A stretch of 61,067 nt of DNA from Marinosulfonomonas sp. (GCA_015488685.1 WFNH01000133.1:1-61067); one strand, 5' to 3'. Shown: positions 27,609 through 37,583, numbered from the stretch's first letter. Translations and numbers: made by a program. The notes: generated by a model not told the origin, from the letters alone.

Positions 27609-27624
27609 ATCCGAATCTCCTAAC

Positions 27625-27653
27625 TGGACAGAGTGTATATTGCTTGCTATAGG
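27625..27653 (+). promoter_or_regulatory. Probable sigma-70 promoter of rpsU
   Basis: TGGACA (27625-27630), a 17-bp spacer and TATAGG (27648-27653) resemble -35 and -10 boxes, about 50 bp before rpsU. This is a motif match only. Confidence 0.55.
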
Positions 27654-27705
27654 GCCAGTTCCTGCAACTTTTGCAACTTTAACCTAGAAAGGTGGTGACA
27701 ACCAC

Positions 27706-27912
27706 ATGCAGGTCAGTGTTCGTGATAACAATGTCGATCAGGCGCTTCGTGCCCTGAAGAAGAAGCTGCAACGCGAAGGTGTCTTTCGTGAAATGAAGCT
27801 TCGTCAGGCTTACGAAAAACCGTCCGAGAAGAAAGCACGACAGAAAGCGGAAGCAATCCGTCGTTCGCGCAAGCTCGCTCGTAAAAAAGCACAACGCGAA
27901 GGTATGCTGTAA
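27706..27912 (+). CDS. rpsU: 30S ribosomal protein S21
   Basis: A 68-residue highly basic protein: [20 protein letters not shown], then the Arg/Lys-rich C-terminus ending KKAQREGML. This is the standard S21 length and sequence. AAAGGTGG precedes the ATG. It is monocistronic with its own promoter and a strong terminator. Confidence 0.97.
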   Translation: MQVSVRDNNVDQALRALKKKLQREGVFREMKLRQAYEKPSEKKARQKAEAIRRSRKLARKKAQREGML

Positions 27913-27965
27913 GCAAACCCTTTTCGGTGACATACGAATATGGTGGCTTCGGCCGCCGCAATATG

Positions 27966-28000
27966 ACCCCCGTGGCCCAGCCTCGGGGGTTTGTTGTTTT
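27966..28000 (+). terminator. Rho-independent terminator of rpsU
   Basis: ACCCCCG (27966-27972) pairs with CGGGGGT (27984-27990) around an 11-base loop, followed by TTGTTGTTTT. It lies about 50 bp after the rpsU stop. Confidence 0.85.
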
Positions 28001-28055
28001 ATTCGCGTGAATCTTGGTTTAACTACAGGACAATTCCAACCGGCAAGGAAACCTG

Positions 28056-28928
28056 ATGAGCGCGATTAAAAGACATATCACCCGCAGCTATCTGGCCGAA
28101 CAAGGGGCCAAGCATCTGGAGCAATACCCCCAACTGGCCTGCTTTGCCTTTGATGTGATCACCGACAGCATCCATCTGGATGGCCGTTTCGAGGCCGAGG
28201 AACTGGACTTTCTGGCCCGCAGTATTTTCCCCCAATTGAAAGGCCGGCGGACCTGTCTGGACATCGGAGCCAATATCGGCAACCACGCGTTGTTTTTTGC
28301 CGACTATTTTGAACAGGTAATCGCGCTGGAGCCCAACCCGAGCACTTACAAGTTATTGGACTACAATGCCGATCTGGTTGAAAATGTAACGGCACTACAG
28401 GTCGGAGCATCAGACAAAGAAGTCGTGCAGATGGCCTATTCCTATGCCCGCAATATCGGTGCCACATCACTTGAAACCAATGCGGATCTGGCCAAAGAAT
28501 ACAACCTGAAAGAAGTGCCGTTCCAATTGGCGCGGCTGGACGACATCTCCCAGGTGCAAGCTGCCGAAGCCATCGATTTTGTAAAGGTCGATGTTGAAGG
28601 ACACGAGACCGCCTGCTTTGAAGGCGCAAAGGAAACTCTGAAGAAACATGAACCGGTTATCGCACTGGAAATTTTGGGGGCGCAGATCGAGAACGGGCAA
28701 ACGGCGTCGCTCGAGATTCTGAAATCCTGTGGTTACAGCCATTTCTACAACCTGCGCAGCAACCGCCCGTTCAGTCGCGCACCCAAACCGATTGCCAAGC
28801 TCAGCACGGTTTTTCTGGGCCTGTTCTTTAACTACCGCCCCCCTAAATCCTATACGCTCGAACCGCTGCACCTGAACAGCGACCGGAATTATCCGATGGT
28901 GCTGTGCAGCACCTACCCGCTGTCATAA
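28056..28928 (+). CDS. FkbM-family methyltransferase
   Basis: A 290-residue class I methyltransferase. The SAM motif is CLDIGANIGNHALFF near residue 68, motif II is VIALEPNP near residue 89, and DFVKVDVEGHE near residue 173 is the FkbM hallmark. C-terminal residues (RSNRPFSRAP) are likely involved in acceptor binding. FkbM enzymes O-methylate sugars or polyketides. Alone in its transcription unit; substrate unknown. Confidence 0.83.
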   Translation: MSAIKRHITRSYLAEQGAKHLEQYPQLACFAFDVITDSIHLDGRFEAEELDFLARSIFPQLKGRRTCLDIGANIGNHALFFADYFEQVIALEPNPSTYKLLDYNADLVENVTALQVGASDKEVVQMAYSYARNIGATSLETNADLAKEYNLKEVPFQLARLDDISQVQAAEAIDFVKVDVEGHETACFEGAKETLKKHEPVIALEILGAQIENGQTASLEILKSCGYSHFYNLRSNRPFSRAPKPIAKLSTVFLGLFFNYRPPKSYTLEPLHLNSDRNYPMVLCSTYPLS

Positions 28929-28993
28929 CCTCTTTTCACACCCGGGATCACGGGATAACCTGATTGAAAATCCTCTAATAGAAAGGCCACCCC

Positions 28994-29698
28994 ATGACGA
29001 TCCACATCGGTGCAAAACCAGAAGACATTGCCGAAACCGTCCTGATGCCGGGCGATCCGTATCGGGCGAAATGGGCCGCTGAAACCTTTCTGAAAGACGC
29101 CAAATGCATCAATCAGGTGCGCGGAATGCTGGGCTTTACCGGCACATGGAACGGAAACCGCGTGACCATTCAAGGGTCGGGGATGGGTATGCCTTCGCTG
29201 TCGATTTACGCCAACGAACTGATTACTGAATATAACGTGCAAACCCTGATCCGCATCGGTTCATGCGGGGCGATGCAGGAAAACGTCAAAGTGCGCGATG
29301 TAATCATCGCCATGACCGCCACATCGCTTTCCACCCCATCGCGCGGGATTTTCAGGGAAATCAATTTTGCCCCTTGTGCAGATTATTCCCTGCTTGAGGC
29401 CGCCGTTGCCGCATCGCGCAAACGCGATGTGGGCACCCATGTGGGCGGTATCTATTCGTCGGATGTGTTCTATGACGAACGTCCCGACCTGACCGAACAG
29501 ATGATGCGCCACGGCGTCCTTGGGGTCGAAATGGAAGCAGCCGAGCTTTACAACCTTGCCGCCCGCCACAAGCGCCGCGCGCTGGCGGTGCTGACGGTTT
29601 CCGACCACCTGATCACCCACGAGGCCCTGCCCTCGGATCAACGCGAGAAAACCTTTGGCGACATGGTGGAAATCGCGCTGGAAGCAGCGTTCACTTAG
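28994..29698 (+). CDS. deoD: Purine-nucleoside phosphorylase DeoD
   Basis: Hexameric PNP that phosphorolyses purine nucleosides for salvage. The 234-residue protein has [19 protein letters not shown] (phosphate/ribose site), [24 protein letters not shown], and [10 protein letters not shown] with the purine/ribose-binding Met-Glu. A catalytic Asp follows in VSDHL. Length and motifs are those of the trimeric-dimer DeoD class. AAAGGCC precedes the ATG. Confidence 0.95.
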   Translation: MTIHIGAKPEDIAETVLMPGDPYRAKWAAETFLKDAKCINQVRGMLGFTGTWNGNRVTIQGSGMGMPSLSIYANELITEYNVQTLIRIGSCGAMQENVKVRDVIIAMTATSLSTPSRGIFREINFAPCADYSLLEAAVAASRKRDVGTHVGGIYSSDVFYDERPDLTEQMMRHGVLGVEMEAAELYNLAARHKRRALAVLTVSDHLITHEALPSDQREKTFGDMVEIALEAAFT

Positions 29699-29701
29699 GC
29701 G

Positions 29702-30715
29702 CTATTTGCGCCGCAGCGCATAAACCCCGCCGCTGCCCTTGCTGGTCATATTCGAGATTGGCACGAATTCCAGAAACCCGACCTGCGTCTTGTCCTGATA
29801 GGGTGCCGGCACAATATACCAGTGCATTTGCGTATCCAGTTTGTGCCGCAAGGCCTTTAGGGCGATTTCGCGGAAAAACAAATCCTCTTTGCCGATCCTA
29901 AGCCGGTGTTCTGCCATGCCGGTATACACCACCGGCACCCCGCGATAGGTTTCATCCACCCGGTCTTTGCTAAAGTGCAGCAACTTTAGCTTGCCCCGCG
30001 CCGGATAGTGCATCTTGCGTTCGGGCAGCAGCGCCATCAAACGCGGATTATCGCCAGCCAGACCTGAATTTCCGGCAGAATAGGTTTTGGTCTGCACATC
30101 CCTTAGCAACAGGGTGCGATTGAATTTGGCAGGGTATTCCTTAACCGTAACCCCCAAATCATAATCTGAATCCAGCGTGATTGCATCAAAAGACAGATAG
30201 AACAAAACCCAGCCGCCCTTGATCCACATATAGGCGCGGTATTTGTCTATGCCTTCTTCATAATTGGGTTCGTCATAGACCACGATATCCGCATCCGCAT
30301 AGGCCTGCCCATAGATTTCGTGAAAGGAATCAACCGTCAGTGTGCGGGTTTTACTGTCATTCACCACCTGTTCGAACCGCTCCAGTTTCGGACGCTGCCT
30401 TGACAGGTCATACAGCCCCTTGGGCGTTGCGATATAATAGGTAAACGGCAAAAGCCTTGTGGTTTCGCCGGTCTTTAGCGAAAACACCTTGTTGCCCAGC
30501 GCGTCGATCTTGCTGATCTTCAAACTGTTCAGCAAAAAGAAATTTCCGGCGGGGCTGTAGGTGATATTGGCCGGTGACCAGTAATCATTCACCCGCACCA
30601 GCGTGTAATGCTCGGACGACGGGGTATCTTTTAGTAACGGATATTCGCTTGCCGCAAACGCTGGCATGCCCATCCATAGCGCGGCAATTGCGCTGGCAAT
30701 CATTGACCTAAACAT
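29702..30715 (-). CDS. Secreted protein of unknown function
   Basis: A 337-residue protein with a clear signal peptide (MFRSMIASAIAALWMGMPAFA, cleavage after about residue 21), hence periplasmic or exported. The mature part is beta-rich with many aromatic residues (YTLVRVNDYWSPANITYSP, DADIVVYDEPNYEEGIDKYR). It has no domain I can name and no catalytic motif that stands out. Start at 30715 chosen because it gives a normal signal peptide. It converges with deoD with only 3 bp between stops. Confidence 0.65.
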   Translation of the reverse strand: MFRSMIASAIAALWMGMPAFAASEYPLLKDTPSSEHYTLVRVNDYWSPANITYSPAGNFFLLNSLKISKIDALGNKVFSLKTGETTRLLPFTYYIATPKGLYDLSRQRPKLERFEQVVNDSKTRTLTVDSFHEIYGQAYADADIVVYDEPNYEEGIDKYRAYMWIKGGWVLFYLSFDAITLDSDYDLGVTVKEYPAKFNRTLLLRDVQTKTYSAGNSGLAGDNPRLMALLPERKMHYPARGKLKLLHFSKDRVDETYRGVPVVYTGMAEHRLRIGKEDLFFREIALKALRHKLDTQMHWYIVPAPYQDKTQVGFLEFVPISNMTSKGSGGVYALRRK

Positions 30716-30962
30716 ATGGCACCCTAACACAGCCCCGCCACCTGAACAGTAGGTTTTTCCTTACCTTTTTACAGCACCCGACATATTCGCGCCGCCGCCT
30801 CAATGGTACGCGGTGCGGTTTCGGGATGGCCCTTTGGACTGGGTGGGGAAACGAAAATGAGGTTAGCCTAAATTTTTTTCACCCCCAGGACACCCAAAAC
30901 TCATTTGCACCAAGGCCGCATTGCCGGTTAGCTAAACCGCAACCAAGACAAGGAACCACATC

Positions 30963-32285
30963 ATGCCCCATCTGACCCCGCGCCCATGGGTGCCTGCCAG
31001 CACTGAAGCCTACATTCAGGACATCGCCAGTCGCACTGCCCGCGCCGATAGCCAGACCACGGCGGCAAAACTGGATGCCCTGATTACCGAAAACCGCCGG
31101 ATTCATGAACACGACTGTTTCAACCTGAACCCCGCCACCAACGTTATGAACCCGCGTGCCGAAGCTGCCCTTGCCTCGGGCCTTGGCACCCGCCCCTCGC
31201 TTGGCTACCCCGGTGACAAATACGAAATGGGGCTGGAAGCAATGGAGCAGATCGAGGTGATCGCCGCCGAGCTATCCGCCGAAATTTTCAATGCCGACTA
31301 TGCCGAGATCCGCGTGCCATCCGGTGCCATTGCCAACCTCTATGCCTTTATGGCACTGACCAAAGCCGGGGATCACATCATCACCCCGCCCGCCAGCATC
31401 GGTGGCCATGTCACCCACCACGCCGATGGCTGCGCAGGGCTATACGGGTTGACCAGCCACATGGCACCGGTCAACGCCGATGGCTACACCATTGACCTTG
31501 AGGGTTTGCGCGCCTTGGCCTTGCAGGTGAACCCCCGCCTGATCACCATCGGTGGCTCACTCAACCTGTTCCCGCATCCCGTGGCCGAAATCCGCGCCAT
31601 TGCCGATGAAGTGGGCGCGCATGTCCTGTTTGACGCCGCCCATCAATGCGGCATCATCGCCGGTGGCACATGGGACAACCCGCTGTCACAAGGCGCACAT
31701 CTGATGACGATGAGCACCTACAAAAGCCTCGGCGGTCCGCCCTCGGGCCTGATCGTCAGCAACGATGCGGATATTGCACAGCGTCTGGACAAGATCGCCT
31801 TCCCCGGCATGACCGCCAATTTCGACGCCGCCAAATCTGCCGCCCTGGCCCTGACCATGCTGGATTGGCGCGAGTATGGCGCGGATTACGCTGCCAAAAT
31901 GGTCTCGACCGCCCGCGCCCTGGCAGGTGCACTCGCAAACGAAGGCCTGCCCGTTTTCGCTGCCGATCAGGGCTTCACCCGATCACACCAGTTCGCCATC
32001 CTTGCGGCAGATTTCGGCGGTGGGCAAGCGGCCTCGAAAACCCTGCGCCGCGCCGGTTTTCTGGCTTGTGGCATCGGCCTGCCTGCTGATCCGGTTGACG
32101 GTGATATGAACGGCTTGCGCATCGGCACGCCGGAACTGGTCCGCTGGGGTTTCACCGAAACCGACGCCCCCCGCATGGCCGGTCTGATCGCTAAAGCGCT
32201 ACGCCGTAACGATCCTGAAGCGCTTGCAAACGAAGTTGCCGAATGGCGCAGTAGCTTCAATCGGCTCCACTATATACGCCAATAA
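30963..32285 (+). CDS. Serine hydroxymethyltransferase-family PLP enzyme (GlyA paralogue)
   Basis: A 440-residue fold-type I enzyme aligned with SHMT: LNPATNVMNPRAEAALASGL, the GYPGDKYEMGLEAMEQIE active-site segment, DAAHQCGIIAGG, then the PLP lysine in TMSTYKSLGGPPSG. Canonical SHMT has T-H-K before the lysine; here it is T-Y-K, and the following loop is GGPPSG rather than GPRGG. This suggests a substrate other than serine (alpha-methylserine or another beta-hydroxy amino acid is an inference). Monocistronic, with a terminator-like hairpin 40 bp downstream. Confidence 0.75.
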   Translation: MPHLTPRPWVPASTEAYIQDIASRTARADSQTTAAKLDALITENRRIHEHDCFNLNPATNVMNPRAEAALASGLGTRPSLGYPGDKYEMGLEAMEQIEVIAAELSAEIFNADYAEIRVPSGAIANLYAFMALTKAGDHIITPPASIGGHVTHHADGCAGLYGLTSHMAPVNADGYTIDLEGLRALALQVNPRLITIGGSLNLFPHPVAEIRAIADEVGAHVLFDAAHQCGIIAGGTWDNPLSQGAHLMTMSTYKSLGGPPSGLIVSNDADIAQRLDKIAFPGMTANFDAAKSAALALTMLDWREYGADYAAKMVSTARALAGALANEGLPVFAADQGFTRSHQFAILAADFGGGQAASKTLRRAGFLACGIGLPADPVDGDMNGLRIGTPELVRWGFTETDAPRMAGLIAKALRRNDPEALANEVAEWRSSFNRLHYIRQ

Positions 32286-32324
32286 CTCTCATCTTTGTTC
32301 CCTGGGCTTCGCCTGTTTTCGCTT

Positions 32325-32347
32325 GAAACGATCCCCCGGATCGTTTC
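32325..32347. terminator. Bidirectional terminator-like hairpin
   Basis: GAAACGATCC (32325-32334), loop CCC, then GGATCGTTTC (32338-32347): a perfect 10-bp stem between the converging SHMT-like and DUF1989 genes. A short T/A-rich stretch flanks the 3' arm. Confidence 0.7.
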
Positions 32348-32386
32348 TTAATCAGCTCAAACTCCCCGCCGGAGGCATGGAATCTC

Positions 32387-33232
32387 TTATCCCCCATGCC
32401 CGCCACAATACCCATTGCGCGCAGGCGGGGACCATGCGTCCAGCGCCCCGTCAGCGGGCTGGAACACCTCGACCAACAGCGGATAGCACGCCGCTGCATC
32501 CGAGGAATGTTCCGCCGAACAATCCCCGCCCGGACAGGCCGAGAGTGCGCCGAGCAAATCAATCTCGGCGAAAAATTCCAGATAATCCCCCACTCGCACC
32601 GGACTGGCCTTCATGAAATATTGCCCCGTGTCACGGGTAAAGCCGGTGCACATGAACACGTTCAGAACGTCATGCACGTGTGCCTCGGCCTGATCCAGCG
32701 GTAGGCCCATTTCGGCGGCCATTGCGCGGGTCAGGTTGGAATGGCAGCAATGGTGGTAATCACCACCACTTAACAGGTTGTGCGTATAGGGATCGCAGCG
32801 CGTGCCGATCACATCATGCACCGAGCCGCCAAATTCGTCGATCCCGTACCAGCCCAGCGTATCGGCCACAATCGTTGCCATCGGGCGCAGATGCGGAAAA
32901 CTGCTCCACATCCGTTCCCCCGTGGTCAGATGGGTGCCATGCAGGGCGCGGGTTTTACCGGAATAGAACCGCTCGGACAGATCATTTGTGTTCCACAGGT
33001 TCAGATCACCCACTTGCGGACCATCCACACAGGAAATCCGAAAGAAACTGCCCGCCGGAACATGGAAACAGGCCGCTTCACGCGGCGGCACCAGAACCGC
33101 GGAAACCTTTTCGGCCCCAAGCCGTGCCGCCTGATACAACGCCATATCCGGCGCAGGCAGACCCCCGGCCGGATAGCAAATCACCGGCTTAACAGCACGG
33201 CATTTGTCGGCATCTTCCGGTGCTTTCGCCAC
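32387..33232 (-). CDS. DUF1989 (urea carboxylase-associated) family protein
   Basis: A 281-residue DUF1989 protein. Recognisable are PPREAACFHVPAGSFFRISC, DLNLWNTNDLSERFYSGKTR, DFGG-like DEFGGSVHDVIGTRCDPYT and LLSGGDYHHCCHSNL, which carries a His/Cys cluster that may bind metal. The start is taken as GTG at 33232, six bases past the sdhB stop, because the only upstream ATG lies deep inside sdhB. Homologues accompany urea amidolyase or guanidine pathways, but none is nearby; here it is the tail of the sdh operon. Confidence 0.72.
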   Translation of the reverse strand: MAKAPEDADKCRAVKPVICYPAGGLPAPDMALYQAARLGAEKVSAVLVPPREAACFHVPAGSFFRISCVDGPQVGDLNLWNTNDLSERFYSGKTRALHGTHLTTGERMWSSFPHLRPMATIVADTLGWYGIDEFGGSVHDVIGTRCDPYTHNLLSGGDYHHCCHSNLTRAMAAEMGLPLDQAEAHVHDVLNVFMCTGFTRDTGQYFMKASPVRVGDYLEFFAEIDLLGALSACPGGDCSAEHSSDAAACYPLLVEVFQPADGALDAWSPPARNGYCGGHGG

Positions 33233-33237
33233 CCAGC

Positions 33238-34017
33238 CTAAACCGTCCGCTCGACCATCAGCTTCTTGATTTCGGCAATCGCCTTGGCGGGGTTCAGCCC
33301 CTTGGGACAGGTGTTGGTGCAGTTCATGATCGTATGGCAACGATACAGTTTGAACGGATCGTCCAATTCGTCCAGACGTTCGCCTGTTGCCTCGTCACGA
33401 CTGTCGATAATCCAGCGATAGGCATGCAACAACGCGGCCGGACCAAGGTAGCGGTCAGAGTTCCACCAGTAGGACGGGCAGGATGTGGAACAGGACGCGC
33501 ACATCACACATTCATACAACCCGTCCAGTTTCTTGCGATCCTCGATCGACTGACGCCATTCCTTTTCGGGCGGATTGGTATAGGTTTCCAACCACGGCAT
33601 AATGGCGGCGTGCTGAGCATAGAAATTGGTCAGGTCGGGGATCAGATCCTTAACCACCGGCATATGCGGCAGCGGATAGATTTTCACATCGCCCTTGATT
33701 TCATCCATGCCGTAAATACAGGCCAGCGTGTTGATCCCGTCGATGTTCATCGCGCAAGACCCGCAGATGCCTTCTCGGCAAGAGCGGCGGAAGGTCAGCG
33801 TTGGATCAATCTCGTTCTTGATCTTGATCAGCGCGTCCAGAACCATCGGCCCGCATGTGTCCATATCCACGAAATAGGTATCGACGCGGGGGTTCTTTTC
33901 CTCGTCCGGATTAAAGCGGTAAATGCTGAATTTCCGCAGGTTGGTCGCGCCCGCAGGCTTGGGCCATGTCTTGCCCGTTACAATGCGCGAGTTTTTCGGT
34001 AGTGTGAATTCAACCAT
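33238..34017 (-). CDS. sdhB: Succinate dehydrogenase iron-sulfur subunit SdhB
   Basis: A 259-residue complex II subunit carrying three iron-sulfur centres from SdhA to the quinone site. Motifs are [12 protein letters not shown] (2Fe-2S), [12 protein letters not shown] (4Fe-4S) and [14 protein letters not shown] (3Fe-4S region). The start MVEFTLPKN is preferred over an ATG ten codons earlier. It is separated from sdhA by two small lipoprotein genes, an unusual interruption, and is followed by DUF1989. Confidence 0.96.
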   Translation of the reverse strand: MVEFTLPKNSRIVTGKTWPKPAGATNLRKFSIYRFNPDEEKNPRVDTYFVDMDTCGPMVLDALIKIKNEIDPTLTFRRSCREGICGSCAMNIDGINTLACIYGMDEIKGDVKIYPLPHMPVVKDLIPDLTNFYAQHAAIMPWLETYTNPPEKEWRQSIEDRKKLDGLYECVMCASCSTSCPSYWWNSDRYLGPAALLHAYRWIIDSRDEATGERLDELDDPFKLYRCHTIMNCTNTCPKGLNPAKAIAEIKKLMVERTV

Positions 34018-34027
34018 ATCTTCCGTC

Positions 34028-34348
34028 CTATCCCAGACCCGAGCCAAGCTCGGTCTTTAAGAAACATTTCAGTGTATCCCCACGGGTGCTGATTGTGACC
34101 ACCGTATTCACGGTGCTTTGATCAACCCCCGTCACCGCCGCCTTGGCGAGGCTGAAAATCTCGTCCGTGGTGGCGTTGTCGATGATGCAGTTGCTATAGG
34201 CCTCGGTGTTGCGACCGGGGAATTTGTCCACCACGATCGGGGTGACCACCCGTTTTGCCGCCTCGCGCGAGGTGTCCTGAACGATCCCGTCCGTGACACA
34301 ACCCGAAAGCGAAACTGCTGTTAGTCCAATAGCCAAGGCGCGCAGCAT
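34028..34348 (-). CDS. Small lipoprotein of unknown function in sdh operon
   Basis: A 106-residue protein with a lipoprotein signal peptide ending LSGC (lipidation Cys near residue 17). The mature part has two more cysteines (YSNCIID and LKCFLK) that may form a disulfide in the periplasm. No domain recognised. It lies 10 bp before sdhB and 3 bp after another lipoprotein gene. Confidence 0.7.
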   Translation of the reverse strand: MLRALAIGLTAVSLSGCVTDGIVQDTSREAAKRVVTPIVVDKFPGRNTEAYSNCIIDNATTDEIFSLAKAAVTGVDQSTVNTVVTISTRGDTLKCFLKTELGSGLG

Positions 34349-34351
34349 ATT

Positions 34352-34798
34352 CTAATCCTCCAACAGCGACGACTGGATCGTGCTGCCCGATTTCAGAAAT
34401 TCATAAGCCCGTTTTTGCTGCTGAAGCGTTAGCGATTTCCAAAGAGTGACATCCTCGGGCGACAGGTCATACCCTTGCGGCACTGACAGCTTCCCATTCG
34501 ACATCATCTTGGGCGCGGACGGCCCGGCAGGATTGGGCAATGTGCCTGCGTCTTTGTTGTGCTGCTCGACGCAAGCATTCATCAGAACCGCTCCCCGCGC
34601 ATTCCCGCCTGCTGCGGGCAGAATCACAGGCAAGCCATTTGGACCAACCTGATCAACCGAACGCACATAAGACCCTTTGGCCCCCGTTTCATGCAGACAA
34701 GCCAGCATGTAATCCTTTGGCGGTTCAGGTTTGACGCAGCCCGCCAGAACCACACCACCCAGAACCATCGCAACAAAGGAGGTTTTCAGAACAACCAT
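34352..34798 (-). CDS. Lipoprotein of unknown function in sdh operon
   Basis: A 148-residue lipoprotein: signal [21 protein letters not shown] with lipobox LAGC (Cys near residue 21). The mature part is Pro-rich near the start and carries MLACLHETGAKGS, MNACVEQHNKD, and a C-terminal helix LTLQQQKRAYEFL. Its ATG overlaps the sdhA stop by one base (TGATG), so translation is coupled to sdhA. Function unknown. Confidence 0.7.
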   Translation of the reverse strand: MVVLKTSFVAMVLGGVVLAGCVKPEPPKDYMLACLHETGAKGSYVRSVDQVGPNGLPVILPAAGGNARGAVLMNACVEQHNKDAGTLPNPAGPSAPKMMSNGKLSVPQGYDLSPEDVTLWKSLTLQQQKRAYEFLKSGSTIQSSLLED

Positions 34799-36606
34799 CA
34801 GTAAACCCTTTTCTTTGGTGCAAATTTCTTCATATCCACCCCGCCTTCTTCTAGGGATGTCAATGGATCCACATGCACAGGACGATAGCTAATCTTGACC
34901 TTGCCGGTTTCATTAATTGTAGCCAGCGTGTGCTTGCGCCATTTCTTGTCATCGCGATCAGGGAAATCCTCGCGGGCGTGTGCACCACGGCTTTCTTTAC
35001 GTTTGTCGGCCCCGGTAATGATTGCACTGGCGTTAATCATAAGATTGTATAGTTCCAGCGTTTCCATCAGATCGCTGTTCCAGACCAGTGATCTGTCCGT
35101 CACTTTGATATCTTTCATTTCGTCCCAGATCGCACCGATGGCTTTTACCCCGTCTGTCAGGGATTCGGCCGTGCGGAATACCGCGGCATCCTTTTGCATG
35201 GCAAGTTGCATTTCCAGTCGCACTTCGGCAGTCGAATGCGCGCCATTGGCATTGCGGATACGGTCAAACCGCTCAAGGATTGCTTCTGCCTTGCCTTCGC
35301 CGGTATTTGGCACCGGTGCTTTGCGATCCACAACTTCGGCGGCACGGATTGATGTAGCACGCCCAAGGACCACAATATCCAACAACGAATTCGTACCCAG
35401 ACGGTTTGCCCCATGCAGCGATGCACTGGCACATTCCCCCGCAGCCATCAAACCGGGCACAATCGCATCCGGATTATCCTTGGTCGGGTTCAAAACCTCG
35501 CCCCAGTGATTTGTCGGAATACCGCCCATATTGTAATGTGCTGTCGGCAGGACCGGAATCGGTTCTTTGGTTACATCGACGCCCGAGAAAATACGCGCGC
35601 TTTCCGCGATCCCCGGCAGGCGCTCGTAAATAACTTCCGGAGGCAGATGACTCAGGTTCAGGCTGATATGGTCTTTCTTTGGGCCAACTCCGCGACCTTC
35701 CCGGATTTCAAGGGTCATGCAGCGGCTGACGACATCACGGCTGGCCAGATCCTTGAATGTTGGCGCATAGCGCTCCATGAACCGCTCGCCTTCCGAATTG
35801 ATCAGATAGCCGCCTTCACCACGTACCCCTTCGGTAATCAACGGACCAACCCCGTAGATACCTGTCGGGTGGAATTGCACAAACTCCATATCCTGAAGCG
35901 GCAATCCGGCGCGGGCCACCAGTCCGGCCCCGTCGCCCGTGCAGGTATGCGCCGAGGTGCAGCTAAAGTATGTCCGGCCAGCCCCGCCGGTCGCCAACAC
36001 GACCAGCTTGGCATTGAAACGATGGATTGTTCCATCGTCCAGTTTCCATGCCATGATACCAGTGCAAGCACCGTCATCATCCATAATCAAATCCAGCACA
36101 AAGAACTCGATATAGAATTCAGCCTTATGCTTCAAAGCTTGTCCATAAAGCGTATGCAACATCGCGTGGCCGGTCCGGTCAGCGGCGGCACAAGCACGCG
36201 GCACCGGCTTGCCTTCGCCGTATTCGGTAGTGTGGCCGCCGAACGGGCGCTGGTAAATCTTGCCATCTTCGGTGCGGGAAAACGGCACGCCGTAATGTTC
36301 CAGTTCGTAAACCGCGCGCGGTGCTTCGCGGGCGACATATTCAATCGTGTCGTTATCGCCCAGCCAGTCAGACCCTTTTACCGTGTCATACATATGCCAC
36401 TGCCAGCTGTCCGGCTCCATATTGCCCAGACTGGCCGCGATCCCGCCTTGTGCTGCCACCGTGTGGGAGCGAGTCGGGAAAACCTTGGTCACACAGGCCG
36501 TTTTCAGCCCCTGTTCGGCCATCCCCAAAGTCGCACGCAAACCGGCACCACCGGCACCAACAACCACAACATCATAATCGTGGGTCTCGTATTCATAAGC
36601 AGCCAT
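34798..36606 (-). CDS. sdhA: Succinate dehydrogenase flavoprotein subunit SdhA
   Basis: A 602-residue catalytic subunit oxidising succinate to fumarate. GAGGAGLRA (18-26) begins the FAD site; the covalent-FAD histidine is H48 in [21 protein letters not shown] and the substrate-site segment with [10 protein letters not shown] and [19 protein letters not shown] are present. Requires SdhE (16535-16795) for flavinylation. Third gene of the sdhCDA(x)(y)B operon. Confidence 0.97.
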   Translation of the reverse strand: MAAYEYETHDYDVVVVGAGGAGLRATLGMAEQGLKTACVTKVFPTRSHTVAAQGGIAASLGNMEPDSWQWHMYDTVKGSDWLGDNDTIEYVAREAPRAVYELEHYGVPFSRTEDGKIYQRPFGGHTTEYGEGKPVPRACAAADRTGHAMLHTLYGQALKHKAEFYIEFFVLDLIMDDDGACTGIMAWKLDDGTIHRFNAKLVVLATGGAGRTYFSCTSAHTCTGDGAGLVARAGLPLQDMEFVQFHPTGIYGVGPLITEGVRGEGGYLINSEGERFMERYAPTFKDLASRDVVSRCMTLEIREGRGVGPKKDHISLNLSHLPPEVIYERLPGIAESARIFSGVDVTKEPIPVLPTAHYNMGGIPTNHWGEVLNPTKDNPDAIVPGLMAAGECASASLHGANRLGTNSLLDIVVLGRATSIRAAEVVDRKAPVPNTGEGKAEAILERFDRIRNANGAHSTAEVRLEMQLAMQKDAAVFRTAESLTDGVKAIGAIWDEMKDIKVTDRSLVWNSDLMETLELYNLMINASAIITGADKRKESRGAHAREDFPDRDDKKWRKHTLATINETGKVKISYRPVHVDPLTSLEEGGVDMKKFAPKKRVY

Positions 36607-36620
36607 GTTACTTCTCCGGC

Positions 36621-37001
36621 TCAGGCACTAAAGGCGATTTTGGCGATCGAGAAAACAGCGGTCACAGCCGTTGCCCCCCAGAACAGACGATTCAGGATCA
36701 GTGATCCCATCAACAGGCGCGGCGCGTGGACATAATCCTCGATCACCACTTGCAGGCCCAGATGAAGGTGCTTGCACAGAACGATGAAAAACATCACCGC
36801 CACGATGGCATTATAGGGATGCTGATAGGTTTTCAGCATAGTGGCATGATCCGCCCCCAAGGTGCCGATAAACGGAAACAGAAACATCAGCGACAGCGGG
36901 ATTAGCGCAATTGCCGTAAGCCGCTGGGAAATGAAATGTGCGTTTCCGCCACGGGCAACACCCAGGCCGGAAACACGTTTACGATCGGTTAAATATGACA
37001 T
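36621..37001 (-). CDS. sdhD: Succinate dehydrogenase membrane anchor SdhD
   Basis: A 126-residue membrane protein with three helices (about 28-48, 60-80, 100-122). The likely haem/quinone-proximal segment is [21 protein letters not shown]. The N-terminus [19 protein letters not shown] is typical of alphaproteobacterial SdhD. Start at 37001 lies 12 bp after the sdhC stop, so the genes are coupled. Confidence 0.9.
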   Translation of the reverse strand: MSYLTDRKRVSGLGVARGGNAHFISQRLTAIALIPLSLMFLFPFIGTLGADHATMLKTYQHPYNAIVAVMFFIVLCKHLHLGLQVVIEDYVHAPRLLMGSLILNRLFWGATAVTAVFSIAKIAFSA

Positions 37002-37012
37002 CTTCTTTCCCC

Positions 37013-37399
37013 TCACAGCGCCAGCAGAATGCACAGCAGCGTTGCGACAACCGACAACACCACCGCCGCAATACCAGACTGCCGAACAGCCTTCATTCCC
37101 ATGCCCTTGGCAGAATCCCATTGCAAGTGGCGCAAGCCACCAAAGAAATGGAACCAGAACGCCCAAAGCGAGCCGACCATGATCAGAATTCCGAACCAAG
37201 AGGTCAGGAACCCGTTCGCCACATCATAATAGGCGGCATCGGTTGCGGCGGCCAGAAACCACCATGCAATCAGCACAGCGGCCAGCGACATCGCAACGCC
37301 GGTGATCCGGTTCAGGATCGACAAGGTGGATGTGATTTGCGGACGATAGACTTGCAGGTGAGGCGAAAGCGGGCGTTTGCCCTGATTTGCGTCTGCCAT
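37013..37399 (-). CDS. sdhC: Succinate dehydrogenase cytochrome b556 subunit SdhC
   Basis: A 128-residue, three-helix subunit that with SdhD binds haem b and ubiquinone. RPLSPHLQVYRPQITSTLSI (quinone-site Ser/Arg) and the haem-ligand segment HFFGGLRHLQWD are present. First gene of the sdh operon; a pair of TGTGATCACA-type palindromes lies 150-180 bp upstream. Confidence 0.95.
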   Translation of the reverse strand: MADANQGKRPLSPHLQVYRPQITSTLSILNRITGVAMSLAAVLIAWWFLAAATDAAYYDVANGFLTSWFGILIMVGSLWAFWFHFFGGLRHLQWDSAKGMGMKAVRQSGIAAVVLSVVATLLCILLAL

Positions 37400-37547
37400 T
37401 GGTTATACCCCTTCAGGATCAAGTGCCTGTGGTCGGCTGGATTTGTTTATCTTACCCTGAATGAATAGCGCCATATTTCGCCCGAGTCACGCGGTCAGGC
37501 ACGATGTTAGCGCAAATAATCACACGATTTTGTTGAATTTTTCCATT

Positions 37548-37578
37548 TGTGATCACACGCAACCCTTGCGTGATCACA
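37548..37578. promoter_or_regulatory. Paired palindromic operators upstream of sdhC
   Basis: Site 1 is TGTGATCACA (37548-37557) inside TTTGTGATCACA; site 2 is CGTGATCACA (37569-37578), one mismatch, followed by AAT. The centres are 21 bp apart, two helical turns. A third half-site (TCACA) lies at 37520-37524. Identical geometry occurs upstream of sucC. It begins 14 bp from the stop of the adjacent DUF4344 gene. Regulator inferred: the GntR protein at 56929-57579. Confidence 0.75.
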
Positions 37579-37583
37579 AATAT

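Noticed and set aside
30716-30962. Glycine or folate riboswitch before the SHMT-like gene
   Set aside because: I compared the leader with the core motifs I know for glycine, THF and ZTP riboswitches and saw no match.
33233-33340. Upstream ATG extending the DUF1989 protein into sdhB
   Set aside because: The extra N-terminus is the sdhB tail read in another frame. A GTG at 33232 just past the sdhB stop gives the family-like start.
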